A DNA stretch of 64,000 nt from Leptolyngbya sp. PCC 7375. Lineage in GTDB: Bacteria; Cyanobacteriota; Cyanobacteriia; Phormidesmidales; Phormidesmidaceae. The stretch is from the NCBI RefSeq assembly GCF_000316115.1, contig NZ_JH993797.1, positions 2,280,486 through 2,344,485 on the forward strand, in the 5' to 3' direction. A model generated the notes under the pieces. That model was not told the DNA's origin and ran no database searches. It worked only from the letters and a program-made list of their open reading frames with translations. Made by a program: the position numbers and the translations under genes. This document shows positions 9,762 to 18,741 of this stretch, piece after piece; position 1 is the stretch's first letter, and each line of letters opens with the position of its first letter.

Positions 9762-9789
9762 AAAACCATCAGACATAAGCTGATGGCTA
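9762..9789 (-). terminator. Intrinsic terminator after gcvH
   Basis: Read on the minus strand, CCATCAG and CTGATGG form a stem around a seven-base loop and are followed directly by TTTTTG. It lies after gcvH and before gcvP, so it could end or attenuate the gcvH transcript ahead of gcvP. Confidence 0.6.
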
Positions 9790-9863
9790 CAAATACCTAT
9801 TCTTACCTATTTCATTGGGGATTTCACCTGCAATTCAAAGCCTGCTTTTCAAATATGGCACCT

Positions 9864-9895
9864 CTGTAGGGGGGGTGTATGCAACGCCCCTACAG
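9864..9895. repeat. Palindromic repeat overlapping the gcvH stop codon
   Basis: CTGTAGGGG (9864-9872) pairs perfectly with CCCCTACAG (9887-9895), and the loop contains TGCAAC. The TAG stop of gcvH (9890-9892) lies inside the right arm. The arms and loop resemble short GTAGGGGCG-type palindromes scattered through cyanobacterial genomes. Confidence 0.6.
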
Positions 9896-10282
9896 ACCCT
9901 CGACCTGTTCGGTATACTCCTCAGCCGTCATCGTATCGTCATCAATATCATCCAAATCATCAGCTTTGACCCGAATCAGCCAGCCATCACCATAGGGGTC
10001 ATCCCCAATTTGCTCCGGGGCATCTAGTAGCTGATCATTACGCTCAAGGACCTCACCATTCACAGGAGACTTTAGATCTTCTACCGCTTTGACCGATTCA
10101 ATCGTGCCAAACTTCTCACCAACCTCTACGTTGTCACCCAAATCAGGCAGTTCCAGAAACACAACATCACCCAACTGGTCAATGGCAAATTCTGTGATGC
10201 CGATGGTAACGATGTCACCGTCAATCTTTAGATACTCGTGAGTATCGGTATATTGCAAATTGTCAGGATATTCAAAGGCCAT
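9890..10282 (-). CDS. gcvH: Glycine cleavage system H protein
   Basis: This lipoyl carrier protein shuttles the aminomethyl intermediate between the P, T and L proteins. It is 130 residues long, the normal length. The lipoylation site is the lysine in GTIESVKAV (Lys65), and the fold signature around YTDTHEYL is present. The C-terminus is very acidic (DDLDDIDDDTMTAEEY), as is common for GcvH. It sits upstream of gcvP in the same direction, giving an H-P order; no gcvT is in the window. I looked for a glycine riboswitch in the 5' region and saw none. Confidence 0.96.
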   Translation of the reverse strand: MAFEYPDNLQYTDTHEYLKIDGDIVTIGITEFAIDQLGDVVFLELPDLGDNVEVGEKFGTIESVKAVEDLKSPVNGEVLERNDQLLDAPEQIGDDPYGDGWLIRVKADDLDDIDDDTMTAEEYTEQVEGL

Positions 10283-10608
10283 GGGGGTTCCTCAACAAGT
10301 CCATAACTTGTGAACAATAAGCCGCTGCTGATTTAGAGGATGAATCAATCTGCAAAACGGGCAATCAGCCAAGACTTTACAGATGGAGCCATACTCAGGA
10401 TCAGCAACGCCCACAATGAGACGCCCAATGCCTGTGATCACAGGCCTTAAGCATGTTGCTCCCTGATGGATAGCATTCGTTGATGAAAGTTTGCCACGGA
10501 AGTTGGCCCAATTGATAGAGGTTTTAGACTTTTTCTTGGTTTTTATAGGATTTTTTTTGTTAACTTGCCTCAAAAAAACATTGATGCCATAAACTAGCCG
10601 CAGAACGT
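10283..10608. other. Divergent promoter region gcvH / vanY-type gene
   Basis: This 326-base gap separates two divergent genes and should hold both promoters. A 118-codon minus-strand frame covers most of it, but its second half overlaps the vanY-type gene and its composition is uneven. I left it out as unsupported. No riboswitch or tRNA was recognised. Confidence 0.45.
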
Positions 10609-11451
10609 ATGAGTGACCCATTCGCAGACCCTGGCAAATCCATGGCAAATTTTACTGACGATATCCCTGAAGCTAGGCGTGAAACCTTGATGGCAAGCGC
10701 TGAGCCAGCGTTAGCTAATTCTCCTGCAAACATCACACCGTGGATTTTCCTGACGATGGCAGTCTTAGGGTTGGGCAGTGCCGGGTTCTGGTGGCTAAAG
10801 CCCAGTACATCACTGACAGATGCACCTGACATTGAAACACCTCCCGCCACCACAACCAGCTCTGCCGTTGCCGCAGAGACCCCAGAAGTCACTGCCAACA
10901 CACCAGCAGTCACCCCTGACAGCAATGAACCAGATACCCCCAATAGTCTTTTGGGCCATCGTCCTTACGATATTGCCGATGCCACTAGTCTGACCCCATT
11001 ATCGACTAATGCCATGGTGCGGCTCAAACCTGAAGCGGCTCAAAAGGTGGAAACAATGATTACCGATGCTAAAGCGGTGGGCATACGTTTGGGTGTCATC
11101 TCTGGATTTCGTTCTTTAGAAGATCAGCAATACCTGTTTTTTGACCTGAAGGCAGAACGGGGCCAGACGACTCAAACCCGTGCAGAGGTCAGCGCCCCTC
11201 CTGGATATAGCGAACATCACACAGGCTACGCGGTTGATTTTGTTGACCTCTCACAACCTGCCACTGAACTCAATGCCTCTTTTGAAGAGACTCCAGCCTT
11301 TCGCTGGCTAAAAGAGAATGCTGCGTATTACGGCTTTGAAATGTCGTTTACTAAAGACAACAATCACAATGTTGCCTATGAGCCCTGGCACTGGCGCTAT
11401 GTGGGCAATCAAGAGAGTTTAGAAATGTTTTATCAGGACATTAGAGAATAG
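10609..11451 (+). CDS. VanY-type D-alanyl-D-alanine carboxypeptidase
   Basis: This is a zinc peptidase of the VanY/DdcB type (M15B), expected to trim the D-Ala-D-Ala end of peptidoglycan stem peptides outside the membrane. The 280-residue protein has a cytoplasmic N-terminus, one membrane segment near residues 44-64, a threonine-, alanine- and proline-rich linker to about 120 and then the catalytic domain. Zinc and catalytic motifs are visible: SEHHTGYAVD (201-210) and EPWHWRY (258-264), with GFRS before them. It is therefore a type II membrane-anchored enzyme facing the periplasm. No van resistance regulators are nearby, so a housekeeping wall role is more likely than glycopeptide resistance. 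Confidence 0.92.
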   Translation: MSDPFADPGKSMANFTDDIPEARRETLMASAEPALANSPANITPWIFLTMAVLGLGSAGFWWLKPSTSLTDAPDIETPPATTTSSAVAAETPEVTANTPAVTPDSNEPDTPNSLLGHRPYDIADATSLTPLSTNAMVRLKPEAAQKVETMITDAKAVGIRLGVISGFRSLEDQQYLFFDLKAERGQTTQTRAEVSAPPGYSEHHTGYAVDFVDLSQPATELNASFEETPAFRWLKENAAYYGFEMSFTKDNNHNVAYEPWHWRYVGNQESLEMFYQDIRE

Positions 11452-11545
11452 TGAAAGCCTCATGATAAAAATTGCATCCTGAGAGCAATAATCACGTCCG
11501 ATTACATACTGGATAGATTGAGCACAAGAAACAAATATCTCCAAG

Positions 11546-12220
11546 TTAAGGTAACGCACTTTTAAGATCTTCTCTAATTCTTCTTGCTTTGGATGCTTCA
11601 GCACCACTGACAACCAAAAAAACGACATCCAAACTTGAGTTACAAGAGACGAAGACATTGTAGTTGTCCTGCTCTCCATACACACCACCTTGGACAAGGT
11701 TGATATTTTTTAACCCATAATTAGCAAATGCTCTTGACATGGACTCTAGGCATTGATCTTCAGAAACTCGTAACTCTTTTGTATGTGTGTGTATATCTGG
11801 CCGCTTTACTGAGTTGACAGATTTAGGTTGGTTGACTAAATAAGTCGCTCCAAAAGTTAATAGACTGCTAACAATTGCACCTGTTGCAGCTATGGTTTTC
11901 CATCTATTTTCAAGAAACGTTTTCTTATGTTCTAGATTAAGCTTTTCTCGTTCTAATCGCAGCTTCTCTTTCTCTAGCTGTGGCAGATCCTTAGCTAGAG
12001 AAACTGTCACCAATAGCTCCTTAGGCCTTGGAATTCCTGATGCCCAACGAATGATATGACGCTCAATTTCAACGTTTTTAGTATCAGTTCTAGTTCCATC
12101 ATAGTAAAGCGCCTTAAATTCAGCACCGGGAATAAGTAGGGCATCACAACGCCAACCACCCATCGTTGCTATCCAATCTTCATTTTTAAGATAGATATTT
12201 AATTCAATAACCATGGCCAA
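11546..12220 (-). CDS. Coiled-coil membrane protein next to tubulin-like gene
   Basis: This 224-residue protein is not recognised as a family. It has an N-terminal globular region (1-75) with GGWRCDALLIPG, a highly charged heptad-like coiled coil (about 78-106, rich in LEKEK and LERE), one membrane segment (about 109-129) and an extracytoplasmic C-terminal domain of about 90 residues with two cysteines. The N-terminus would face the cytoplasm. ATG 12214 is an equally possible start. It follows the tubulin-like gene on the same strand after a gap of about 190 bases. The architecture would suit a membrane partner of a cytosolic filament, but this is inference from neighbourhood only. Confidence 0.7.
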   Translation of the reverse strand: MAMVIELNIYLKNEDWIATMGGWRCDALLIPGAEFKALYYDGTRTDTKNVEIERHIIRWASGIPRPKELLVTVSLAKDLPQLEKEKLRLEREKLNLEHKKTFLENRWKTIAATGAIVSSLLTFGATYLVNQPKSVNSVKRPDIHTHTKELRVSEDQCLESMSRAFANYGLKNINLVQGGVYGEQDNYNVFVSCNSSLDVVFLVVSGAEASKARRIREDLKSALP

Positions 12221-12410
12221 TTTAGACTTATAAAACTTATAAATATTTAACTTTAATTTTCAACCGAAATTGTTGGTCTGATTTTTCCGTTTTCAACTAA
12301 CCTCTAGCATCAGGTAGTATGATGATATTTTCATAAAGAGAAAAACTTGTCTCAAAGGCTAATAAAGCAGTGCAAGACAATTTCCAAAAAGCAAGCATTT
12401 TAGGTAATCC

Positions 12411-15400
12411 TTATAGGAAACAATTCCAAATACACTCTGCTCTTTGTTGCTCAATATCCATCTCAATAGCTTTAGCTTTTGCAGAAGCTATGAACGCATC
12501 CTTTGGAATGTTCATATTTGACAGCTGATTCAAGTGTTGCTCGTACTGCTGTTCCTCAGCAGTCAACTGAAGCGTCGTCGGACTAATCAAGCGTTGCCAG
12601 ATAGCTTCTGCTTTTTGCATATCCAGACCCAACTCATTAGCTTTAGCCTTGGCAGACACTACAAACGCGTCTGCTGGAACTTTCAAATTCCAAAGCTGAG
12701 TCAGATATTGCTCAAGTTCATCATATTTCGTCTCTGAAGCTGCAACTTCAAAGCCAATATGAGTAGACTTTTGCAAACCATGAGGTTGAGTCGATGCCGA
12801 CTGTTTCTCCGGCTGTGCTACAGCAACATTTTGAGCAGATGTTCCAACACCCTGACCAGTCTTTAGTTTATATTTCGTAATTACATGCTGAACAATCATC
12901 AACTCACGCTTATAGTCTGGGCAATCCTCTCCTCCCTGCTTATCTAACTCATCTTCTCGCAGCTTTAAATAAGTCATCAACTGTTCATAAATCGCCTGTT
13001 TTGTCTCTGCATTCTTGGCTGCCGCATCATACTGAGCATTCAACTGTCGCTCAATCTCTTCCTTGTCTGGACGACAAGCCAACACCTGCAACGTCTGAGT
13101 TACCTCTTCCCAACTCGATGCCAGATCCACATACTCCTTACCCGTCACACTATCCCGCGAATAGCGCACTACTGGCTCCTGAGTACTTTTATTCTCACTA
13201 AGCTTCAATATCCCCAGTGCTCTTGCCTGAACTACCAAACGAAAAACCGCCTCATCTTCAGGAAATACATCCCAAAACGGAGCATTCTTTTGAGTATGTA
13301 CTGGAATCGGCAAATCACGGCTCTCCCCACGCAGCTGCGCCCGCTTTGCCTCGATCATCTCCCCCTTCCAATCTTGATAAGCATTTCGCAACTGCTCCAT
13401 GCCCTCAACACATCGCAGCGAGAAACCACCAATTTCCTGCACAAAAATAATCCGGTGCCGTTCCTGATCCCCAAGCGGCGTAATCGAATCCGCACTACCT
13501 ACCAAATTCTGCAAATAGGGCACTAACTTTATCGCTGCCGGATTGCTAGAGTTCCGTCCACCAATCACAGCCACTTTCGTATTAGCAGCAGGCGTAAAGC
13601 TAGCGGCCAACAGCTTACCTTCAGAAAGGCGCATCAAGGGCTTTGAACGCTGATTGACTAATCGCAAGTTGTTACGAATTTCTTCTGGCTCATTTTGCAT
13701 GGCCTTAAGAAAGCGATCGCAAGCCGCCAACTCTTGCTTCAACCGTGACGCGTCCGGTGCTTGCTGAACCACCCGCTGAGTATGATCAGCGATCTTTTCC
13801 CTAAAATCTTCGTGGTTGACTACTTGTAACTGGGTAATGTCCAAGAGTCGCATCACCTCATCTGCCTGACGCGTCTGTTTCCAAAGAGGACTAGTCGCTT
13901 TGAGGATATCAGCTGTTAGCGTCTTACAAACTTGATCGATGCCCGCAGCATAACGGCTTTGATTAGTACTGCCCGTTCCCGCCAATCGCTCAATTAAATC
14001 CTGATACAGTCGGTTTAACTCCTCCCGCTCATAAAGCTTCATCCCATTAATTTCTAAAGCATCTGCCCGATCAGCCTCCTGATCTGCCGCTTGCTGAAAA
14101 TAATCTCGCTGCTGCTGAAGAAACTGCTCAAAACGCGATAGGCGTTCATCTAAATGATCTATCTGATCCCTCATTTGAGCAATTATGTCTAACCCAATTG
14201 CCCGTGCCTTACGCTGGATAATCGCAATAAAGCTGCCTTCAAGACCACTCAGAGCCGCTTCACAGCTTCTCTCCATGTCACTCTGTTTGGTGAGGCCAAA
14301 ACCAGTTCTAGACTCTCCAATTTCACGAATAGCTGCCTCGTACTGTCGTTGACGATTCAGCTCATTCGGTTGCCATACTTTTTCGGATTCACGTCGAAAG
14401 TTTTCTGCTGCATTGGTGAATAACTGACGCACATTATCAATAAATGCCCTAGCAAACTTCGGTCCCAGGTTGCGATCGCTAATAATCTTATAAAACTCTT
14501 CTTCTAGAGACTCTCGACCCTGGGTAATGATGCGATCGCGATTGTCATACATCCGCTGCAAAAAGTCACCATGGGTGCGTTCATCCACCCCCTGTTCCCG
14601 CAGGTGATTACTACGATAGTCATCAACTTTGGGCTGTAGATAGTTCAAAAAGTTGAGAATATTCCCCTTTTCAGGGCCTAACATATTCACGCCCTGAAAC
14701 GTACATTGCAGCTTATCTTCATTGGATATCTCATTACGCAATGCATTAATCCAGGTGCCAATTTCAGCCATCATCGGCTTCTCATTCGCAGCAGAGATAT
14801 CAGCTAACAGCTCAGCTATGGTCAAACGCATGCGTTTGAGAATATCCCCTTGCACCAGGTCCATCACATTGGGTGGCAATGGCGTAGCCTCATTAAGCCA
14901 CCAGTTCACCAAATCACCACTGAGCCGATGTGACACGGTAGTACGAATCTGAGCAATGGGAATCTCCACAGCAGACAGCCCAAAACTCATAAAGTTCTTA
15001 GGATATCCCCGTCCCTCTGGATCTGCCTGCGCCCAAGCACCCTTCATGTTATCTCGAATAGAACGCTTATGCGGCGCAAAATCCGAGGTCAAATCTAAGA
15101 AAATATTTTGCGAGATCATCTCCCGCAGCTGATCGAGCTTAAACTCAGTTTCACCGTTCTTTGTACCGACCAGATAGGTAAAATCAAACGGTGGTACGGT
15201 ATCCCGTACTTCATTAGTCAACCCACTCCCGAAATGAGCTACGTATTCGGTGCGATAGTCCGAAAAGTAACTCATTTCCATCAAAGCTGCATAACCATTT
15301 GCCTTGACCCGATCACCAACTTTAATACTGGCAAATGCATTGGGCATGGGCACCATGGCTGTGATTAACGGACTGCTTTGACCCTTGAGCCAGTGACGAA

Positions 15401-15959
15401 TACAGTATCCCAAATCAATCAACATGCCACTTCCAGTACCGCCGGAGAGTGACCCCACAACAAAGACATTCAGACCATTACCGCTAACACGAATGTCATA
15501 GGTATCCTGCATATACCCCTCATGGCCTTTGATGCGGGCACAGGCCTCGTGAAAACTCGCTTGAATTTTGTGGTAATTCGCGAAAAAAGCAAAACGGCCA
15601 TAGGCCCGAATCTGACCAGCACCGGCTTCTAATGCGCCGATGTTCCGCTCTAGCTCCTGCGGAAACCATGTCTCAATCCACGGATATTTATGGAGATTAC
15701 GCATAATGTCACTGACATCTTTGCCACTGACCTTAGCCCAATATTTCTCATGATCTAAAAGGTGCGGACCTGCCGCCTCCGGGTTGGAAACTTTATAATC
15801 CTTATCCGTATCAATCCATAGAAAGCTAATGATAGGTAGCTTCTTGAGTGAACCGTAGCTTTCTACAATCTGACGACGTAGCCGCGACAGCACCTCAGCA
15901 CCGGTACCACCAACACCCACAATCACAGTGGGCACCATTGTTTTTTCTTCTACTGGCAT
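12411..15959 (-). CDS. Giant tubulin-like (Tubulin_2 family) protein
   Basis: This is a 1182-residue protein with an N-terminal tubulin/FtsZ-like nucleotide-binding domain. An early GVGGTG loop (15-20) begins the Rossmann-type core, and the tubulin signature GGTGSG (173-178, in GSLSGGTGSGM) should bind the GTP phosphates. The family is best described as Tubulin_2. A long helical region follows, glutamine-, arginine- and glutamate-rich with coiled-coil stretches around 560-720, and a mixed region to about 1050. The C-terminus carries two copies of a unit of about 45 residues (about 1079-1124 and 1139-1182), each containing AKAKA and an IW pair. ATG 15959 is chosen over the TTG at 16004 because AGGAAG lies upstream. 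It is downstream of the binding-protein gene and probably co-transcribed with it. Polymerisation is unproven. Confidence 0.85.
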   Translation of the reverse strand: MPVEEKTMVPTVIVGVGGTGAEVLSRLRRQIVESYGSLKKLPIISFLWIDTDKDYKVSNPEAAGPHLLDHEKYWAKVSGKDVSDIMRNLHKYPWIETWFPQELERNIGALEAGAGQIRAYGRFAFFANYHKIQASFHEACARIKGHEGYMQDTYDIRVSGNGLNVFVVGSLSGGTGSGMLIDLGYCIRHWLKGQSSPLITAMVPMPNAFASIKVGDRVKANGYAALMEMSYFSDYRTEYVAHFGSGLTNEVRDTVPPFDFTYLVGTKNGETEFKLDQLREMISQNIFLDLTSDFAPHKRSIRDNMKGAWAQADPEGRGYPKNFMSFGLSAVEIPIAQIRTTVSHRLSGDLVNWWLNEATPLPPNVMDLVQGDILKRMRLTIAELLADISAANEKPMMAEIGTWINALRNEISNEDKLQCTFQGVNMLGPEKGNILNFLNYLQPKVDDYRSNHLREQGVDERTHGDFLQRMYDNRDRIITQGRESLEEEFYKIISDRNLGPKFARAFIDNVRQLFTNAAENFRRESEKVWQPNELNRQRQYEAAIREIGESRTGFGLTKQSDMERSCEAALSGLEGSFIAIIQRKARAIGLDIIAQMRDQIDHLDERLSRFEQFLQQQRDYFQQAADQEADRADALEINGMKLYEREELNRLYQDLIERLAGTGSTNQSRYAAGIDQVCKTLTADILKATSPLWKQTRQADEVMRLLDITQLQVVNHEDFREKIADHTQRVVQQAPDASRLKQELAACDRFLKAMQNEPEEIRNNLRLVNQRSKPLMRLSEGKLLAASFTPAANTKVAVIGGRNSSNPAAIKLVPYLQNLVGSADSITPLGDQERHRIIFVQEIGGFSLRCVEGMEQLRNAYQDWKGEMIEAKRAQLRGESRDLPIPVHTQKNAPFWDVFPEDEAVFRLVVQARALGILKLSENKSTQEPVVRYSRDSVTGKEYVDLASSWEEVTQTLQVLACRPDKEEIERQLNAQYDAAAKNAETKQAIYEQLMTYLKLREDELDKQGGEDCPDYKRELMIVQHVITKYKLKTGQGVGTSAQNVAVAQPEKQSASTQPHGLQKSTHIGFEVAASETKYDELEQYLTQLWNLKVPADAFVVSAKAKANELGLDMQKAEAIWQRLISPTTLQLTAEEQQYEQHLNQLSNMNIPKDAFIASAKAKAIEMDIEQQRAECIWNCFL

Positions 15960-16046
15960 TAGGGGGTTCTTCCTACCGTGATTGTGAACAAAAGGGAACT
16001 CCAATCAATCTAGGAGTTGCCTGTTTAGTAAACGAAGCAAAATTTT

Positions 16047-17741
16047 CTAAAAAGCATCCTCAACGAGGTTATAACCATATTCTGAGCCAGGAGGATTATT
16101 CTCATAAAGACGAACTTCAACCAACAGAGGCTCACTCTGGCGTTCTCCGTCTTCTGTAAATTGAAAAGCTTCTCCAGATGTCTCAGCATCGCTTAGGGTG
16201 ATGCTCTTTAAATTGGTCAACACGCTATCACGAGATGCGTTCTCAGAAAGTGCAGCTAAAAAGACTTTAGTCGCGTCATAGCTCATTGCTGTACGCCAGT
16301 TAACTGCTCCATTCCATCGCCGCTCACCAGAGGCCGCAAAGTCAGCAGATTCAGGAGACGTTGCGAACCATGGAATGGCAACAACCAACCCTTCCACACT
16401 TTTTCCACCACCTGTGAGTGTATCGATACTGTAAAGTGAGTCCCCTGCCAATAATCTTAGTTGATCATTTCCAAGCTGCGCCGTAGCACGGGCTAATTCA
16501 ATAGCAACAGAGGTATACGCCGTGTCTGGAAACAACAAAATAGCTTCAGCGTTATCTTTGGAAACATTGGTTGCCACTTCAATGCCAGCATTTAGGTCAG
16601 GAGCAGTCATATCTATGGAAAAAACGTCTCCACCCAGCGCAGTAAACCGTGTTTCAAATGCTGCCTGTAGACTGTTACTATAGCTATCCTCAGGATTATA
16701 AAAAACGGTGGCTTTAGTGATCCCCAAGCTATTGCTGGTGTAGTTTGCTAATGTTTCTCCTGCAGCGGCATCAGAGGGTACTGTCCTAAAAAAGACATCT
16801 CCTTGCAGATCTGTGCTGGTACTAGTCGGAGAAATCATTGCTAGTCCAGCACGTTCATAGATCTCTAAGGCAGCCTTACTGGCACTACTTGAGTTGTGCC
16901 CAATGACACCCAAAACTGTCGGATCATCACTGAGTGCTTCTGCTACCTGAGCCGCAATCTCTGGTTCGTTACCGTCATTGGCAATCACGATTTCAACTAG
17001 TCGCCCATTAATACCATCCCTAGAGTTAAGCTCATCCTGTGCCTGAGCTACACCACGCAGCATTTCTTTGGCAGAATTTTGGCGATTATCAACAGGTACA
17101 ACCACCGCGAGTCTTAACGGGTCGCCTTCTTGTCGTGAGATCGCATTGTTATAAAAAATCAGAGACTCAGGATCATTACGATTCCCTTCAACAGCACGCT
17201 TAAATAGATTACTGGCCTCTGCATAATCTTCCCGCTGAAAGGCTTCAATCCCTTGATCTCGCAGCTGGTTGCCAACACCAGGAAACAGCGTTTGCTGTCC
17301 CCAAGCAAAACGCTCAGGTTCCCAACTGTAGCGATTATCTGGGTCTACAGGTCTGTCCGGTTGCACACATTCTTCGCCAGATGGCGACTTGACTTGGCCG
17401 TCTGGACACGGTGATGGCTCTGGCTTATCCACACATCCTTCGCCAGATGGCGACTCGACTTGACTGTCTGGGCACGGTTCATTGAATGCAAACCAATCTC
17501 CTGTGAACGCAAACCAACCGCTGCCGCCTAACAGCAACAAAGCCGCAGCGCCCAGAGCAATGGGTTTAACTGGTACGCTACCGCCAGCAGTACCATCACC
17601 AATAACCTGTTCTCGTGTTAAGTTACATAAAACACAATCATCACCAAAATTCTCGTAGGGTTCATGGGGACCAGCAGGATTTTGATTGTCATGACTTTGC
17701 TGGTCCTTGGCGATACCCTTACACACCCAAGGCTTTGGCAT
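16047..17741 (-). CDS. Membrane-anchored periplasmic-binding protein with Cys motif
   Basis: This 564-residue protein has an unusual order of parts. A cytoplasmic N-terminus carries cysteines at about 7, 36 and 39 (CVLC), which could bind metal. A membrane segment lies near 57-79. Two copies of a CPD-QV-SPSGE-CV motif follow (about 90-125), then a TPR-like helical pair (about 157-200) and a type I periplasmic-binding domain of the branched-chain amino acid receptor kind (about 208-550, with LAVVVPV and GVIGHNSS). There is no signal peptidase site, so it stays anchored. ATG 17741 follows GGAG. No permease or ATPase genes are nearby, so it is more likely a sensor or adaptor than part of a transporter. 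It precedes the tubulin-like gene on the same strand. Confidence 0.83.
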   Translation of the reverse strand: MPKPWVCKGIAKDQQSHDNQNPAGPHEPYENFGDDCVLCNLTREQVIGDGTAGGSVPVKPIALGAAALLLLGGSGWFAFTGDWFAFNEPCPDSQVESPSGEGCVDKPEPSPCPDGQVKSPSGEECVQPDRPVDPDNRYSWEPERFAWGQQTLFPGVGNQLRDQGIEAFQREDYAEASNLFKRAVEGNRNDPESLIFYNNAISRQEGDPLRLAVVVPVDNRQNSAKEMLRGVAQAQDELNSRDGINGRLVEIVIANDGNEPEIAAQVAEALSDDPTVLGVIGHNSSSASKAALEIYERAGLAMISPTSTSTDLQGDVFFRTVPSDAAAGETLANYTSNSLGITKATVFYNPEDSYSNSLQAAFETRFTALGGDVFSIDMTAPDLNAGIEVATNVSKDNAEAILLFPDTAYTSVAIELARATAQLGNDQLRLLAGDSLYSIDTLTGGGKSVEGLVVAIPWFATSPESADFAASGERRWNGAVNWRTAMSYDATKVFLAALSENASRDSVLTNLKSITLSDAETSGEAFQFTEDGERQSEPLLVEVRLYENNPPGSEYGYNLVEDAF

Positions 17742-18315
17742 CACGCACTCCTATACTAATAATAATAACTACTCACAACAGTTTCCAACCCTTAATTAGC
17801 AAGGTTGGTGGGGAAGCTCGGTCCTAGTTACATCATTTCGATGTGCTGTTATAAATTTGACATGACACTCAACAACATAATTGCTGCACTGTGCACTTTC
17901 TATACTGTGCACCGGCCTTCACAACAACCAGGACGATACGACATGCTTGTCATGAATTGAAGACATTACTTGTAACATGCCTGATATTACAATATTTAGA
18001 TTGTCTTGCTTATTACCCTAGACAGTCTAGGGGCACCCTAAATATATATAGCGCCTAGATTTTTAACTTATGCACTTTGACACTACACTGACGTAAATGC
18101 TTAATCCCTTGAATGGGATTTTAGTTTATCCAAACAAATTTGATATAAGCCAATATGCTGATTCAATGGTTATTTCTAAAGGCCATAACCGTTACAAATC
18201 AGCATTAGAAAAGCTGCTGACATAAATGAACTTACCTGTATTTTGAGTATCTGGGTAATCTGCTGGAGCTGTAGGCTACCCGAAATTTACGTTATTGCAG
18301 ACAACTACACTACCC
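17742..18315. other. Long intergenic region upstream of the tubulin-like cluster
   Basis: About 570 bases hold no supported gene. Visible structures are CCCTAGA/TCTAGGG around a three-base loop (18016-18032), AATCCC/GGGATT around six bases followed by a T run (18103-18122), and repeated CTGTGCAC words near 17890-17912. The part next to 17741 should contain the promoter of the minus-strand cluster. Nothing resembles a tRNA. Confidence 0.45.
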
Positions 18316-18657
18316 TTACGCAGAGCCGAGTGCTGCACATAAATTCCAAAGAGGCGGTAGAATCGATGCCATTAGAACTACTATAAGGGCACTCCAGAAA
18401 AGTGCGTTTGCTAACGCTATTCGCCCCGTTAGGTTCATGGGGAGCTGTGTCTGTGTTTTTAGGAGTCGATCCAGTGGTAGTACAAATGTAAAAGATAAGC
18501 TGATACCAACCAGAGACCAAATCAGCAGTTTCCAAAATGGAGCACAGGAAATCGTCAATATAGAGACGATTAGTGCCATTAATAGGAAAAGACCCAAAAA
18601 AATTACCGGAATTTGAAAAAGACCGTACTTCCAAAAGTTTCTTTCTAAAGAGGCCAT
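18316..18657 (-). CDS. Small integral membrane protein
   Basis: This 113-residue protein is dominated by three hydrophobic segments, roughly residues 13-36, 42-63 and 83-106, separated by short polar turns (LDRLLKTQTQLP). It starts MASLERNFWKYG. No catalytic or binding motif is visible and I do not recognise the family. An overlapping frame (18305-18700) on the same strand lacks this pattern and is rejected. The upstream region is cut by the IS inserted at 18742, only about 85 bases before the start, which may have changed its promoter. Confidence 0.65.
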   Translation of the reverse strand: MASLERNFWKYGLFQIPVIFLGLFLLMALIVSILTISCAPFWKLLIWSLVGISLSFTFVLPLDRLLKTQTQLPMNLTGRIALANALFWSALIVVLMASILPPLWNLCAALGSA

Positions 18658-18741
18658 TATGTTCCGTAGGATGCCTTTTGTATAGGGTATTCTCTATCAA
18701 CGAATATCCACAAGATCAAAATATTAAAAAAATACAAATGG

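Noticed and set aside
10283..10608. Glycine riboswitch ahead of gcvH
   Set aside because: The expected conserved core and paired arms could not be found on the minus strand.
10292..10648. 118-codon minus-strand frame in the gcvH/vanY gap
   Set aside because: It overlaps the start of the vanY-type gene and has lysine-rich low-complexity text, so it is probably chance.
18305..18700. 131-codon frame overlapping the small membrane protein
   Set aside because: It lacks the clean three-helix hydrophobic pattern seen in the 18316-18657 frame.
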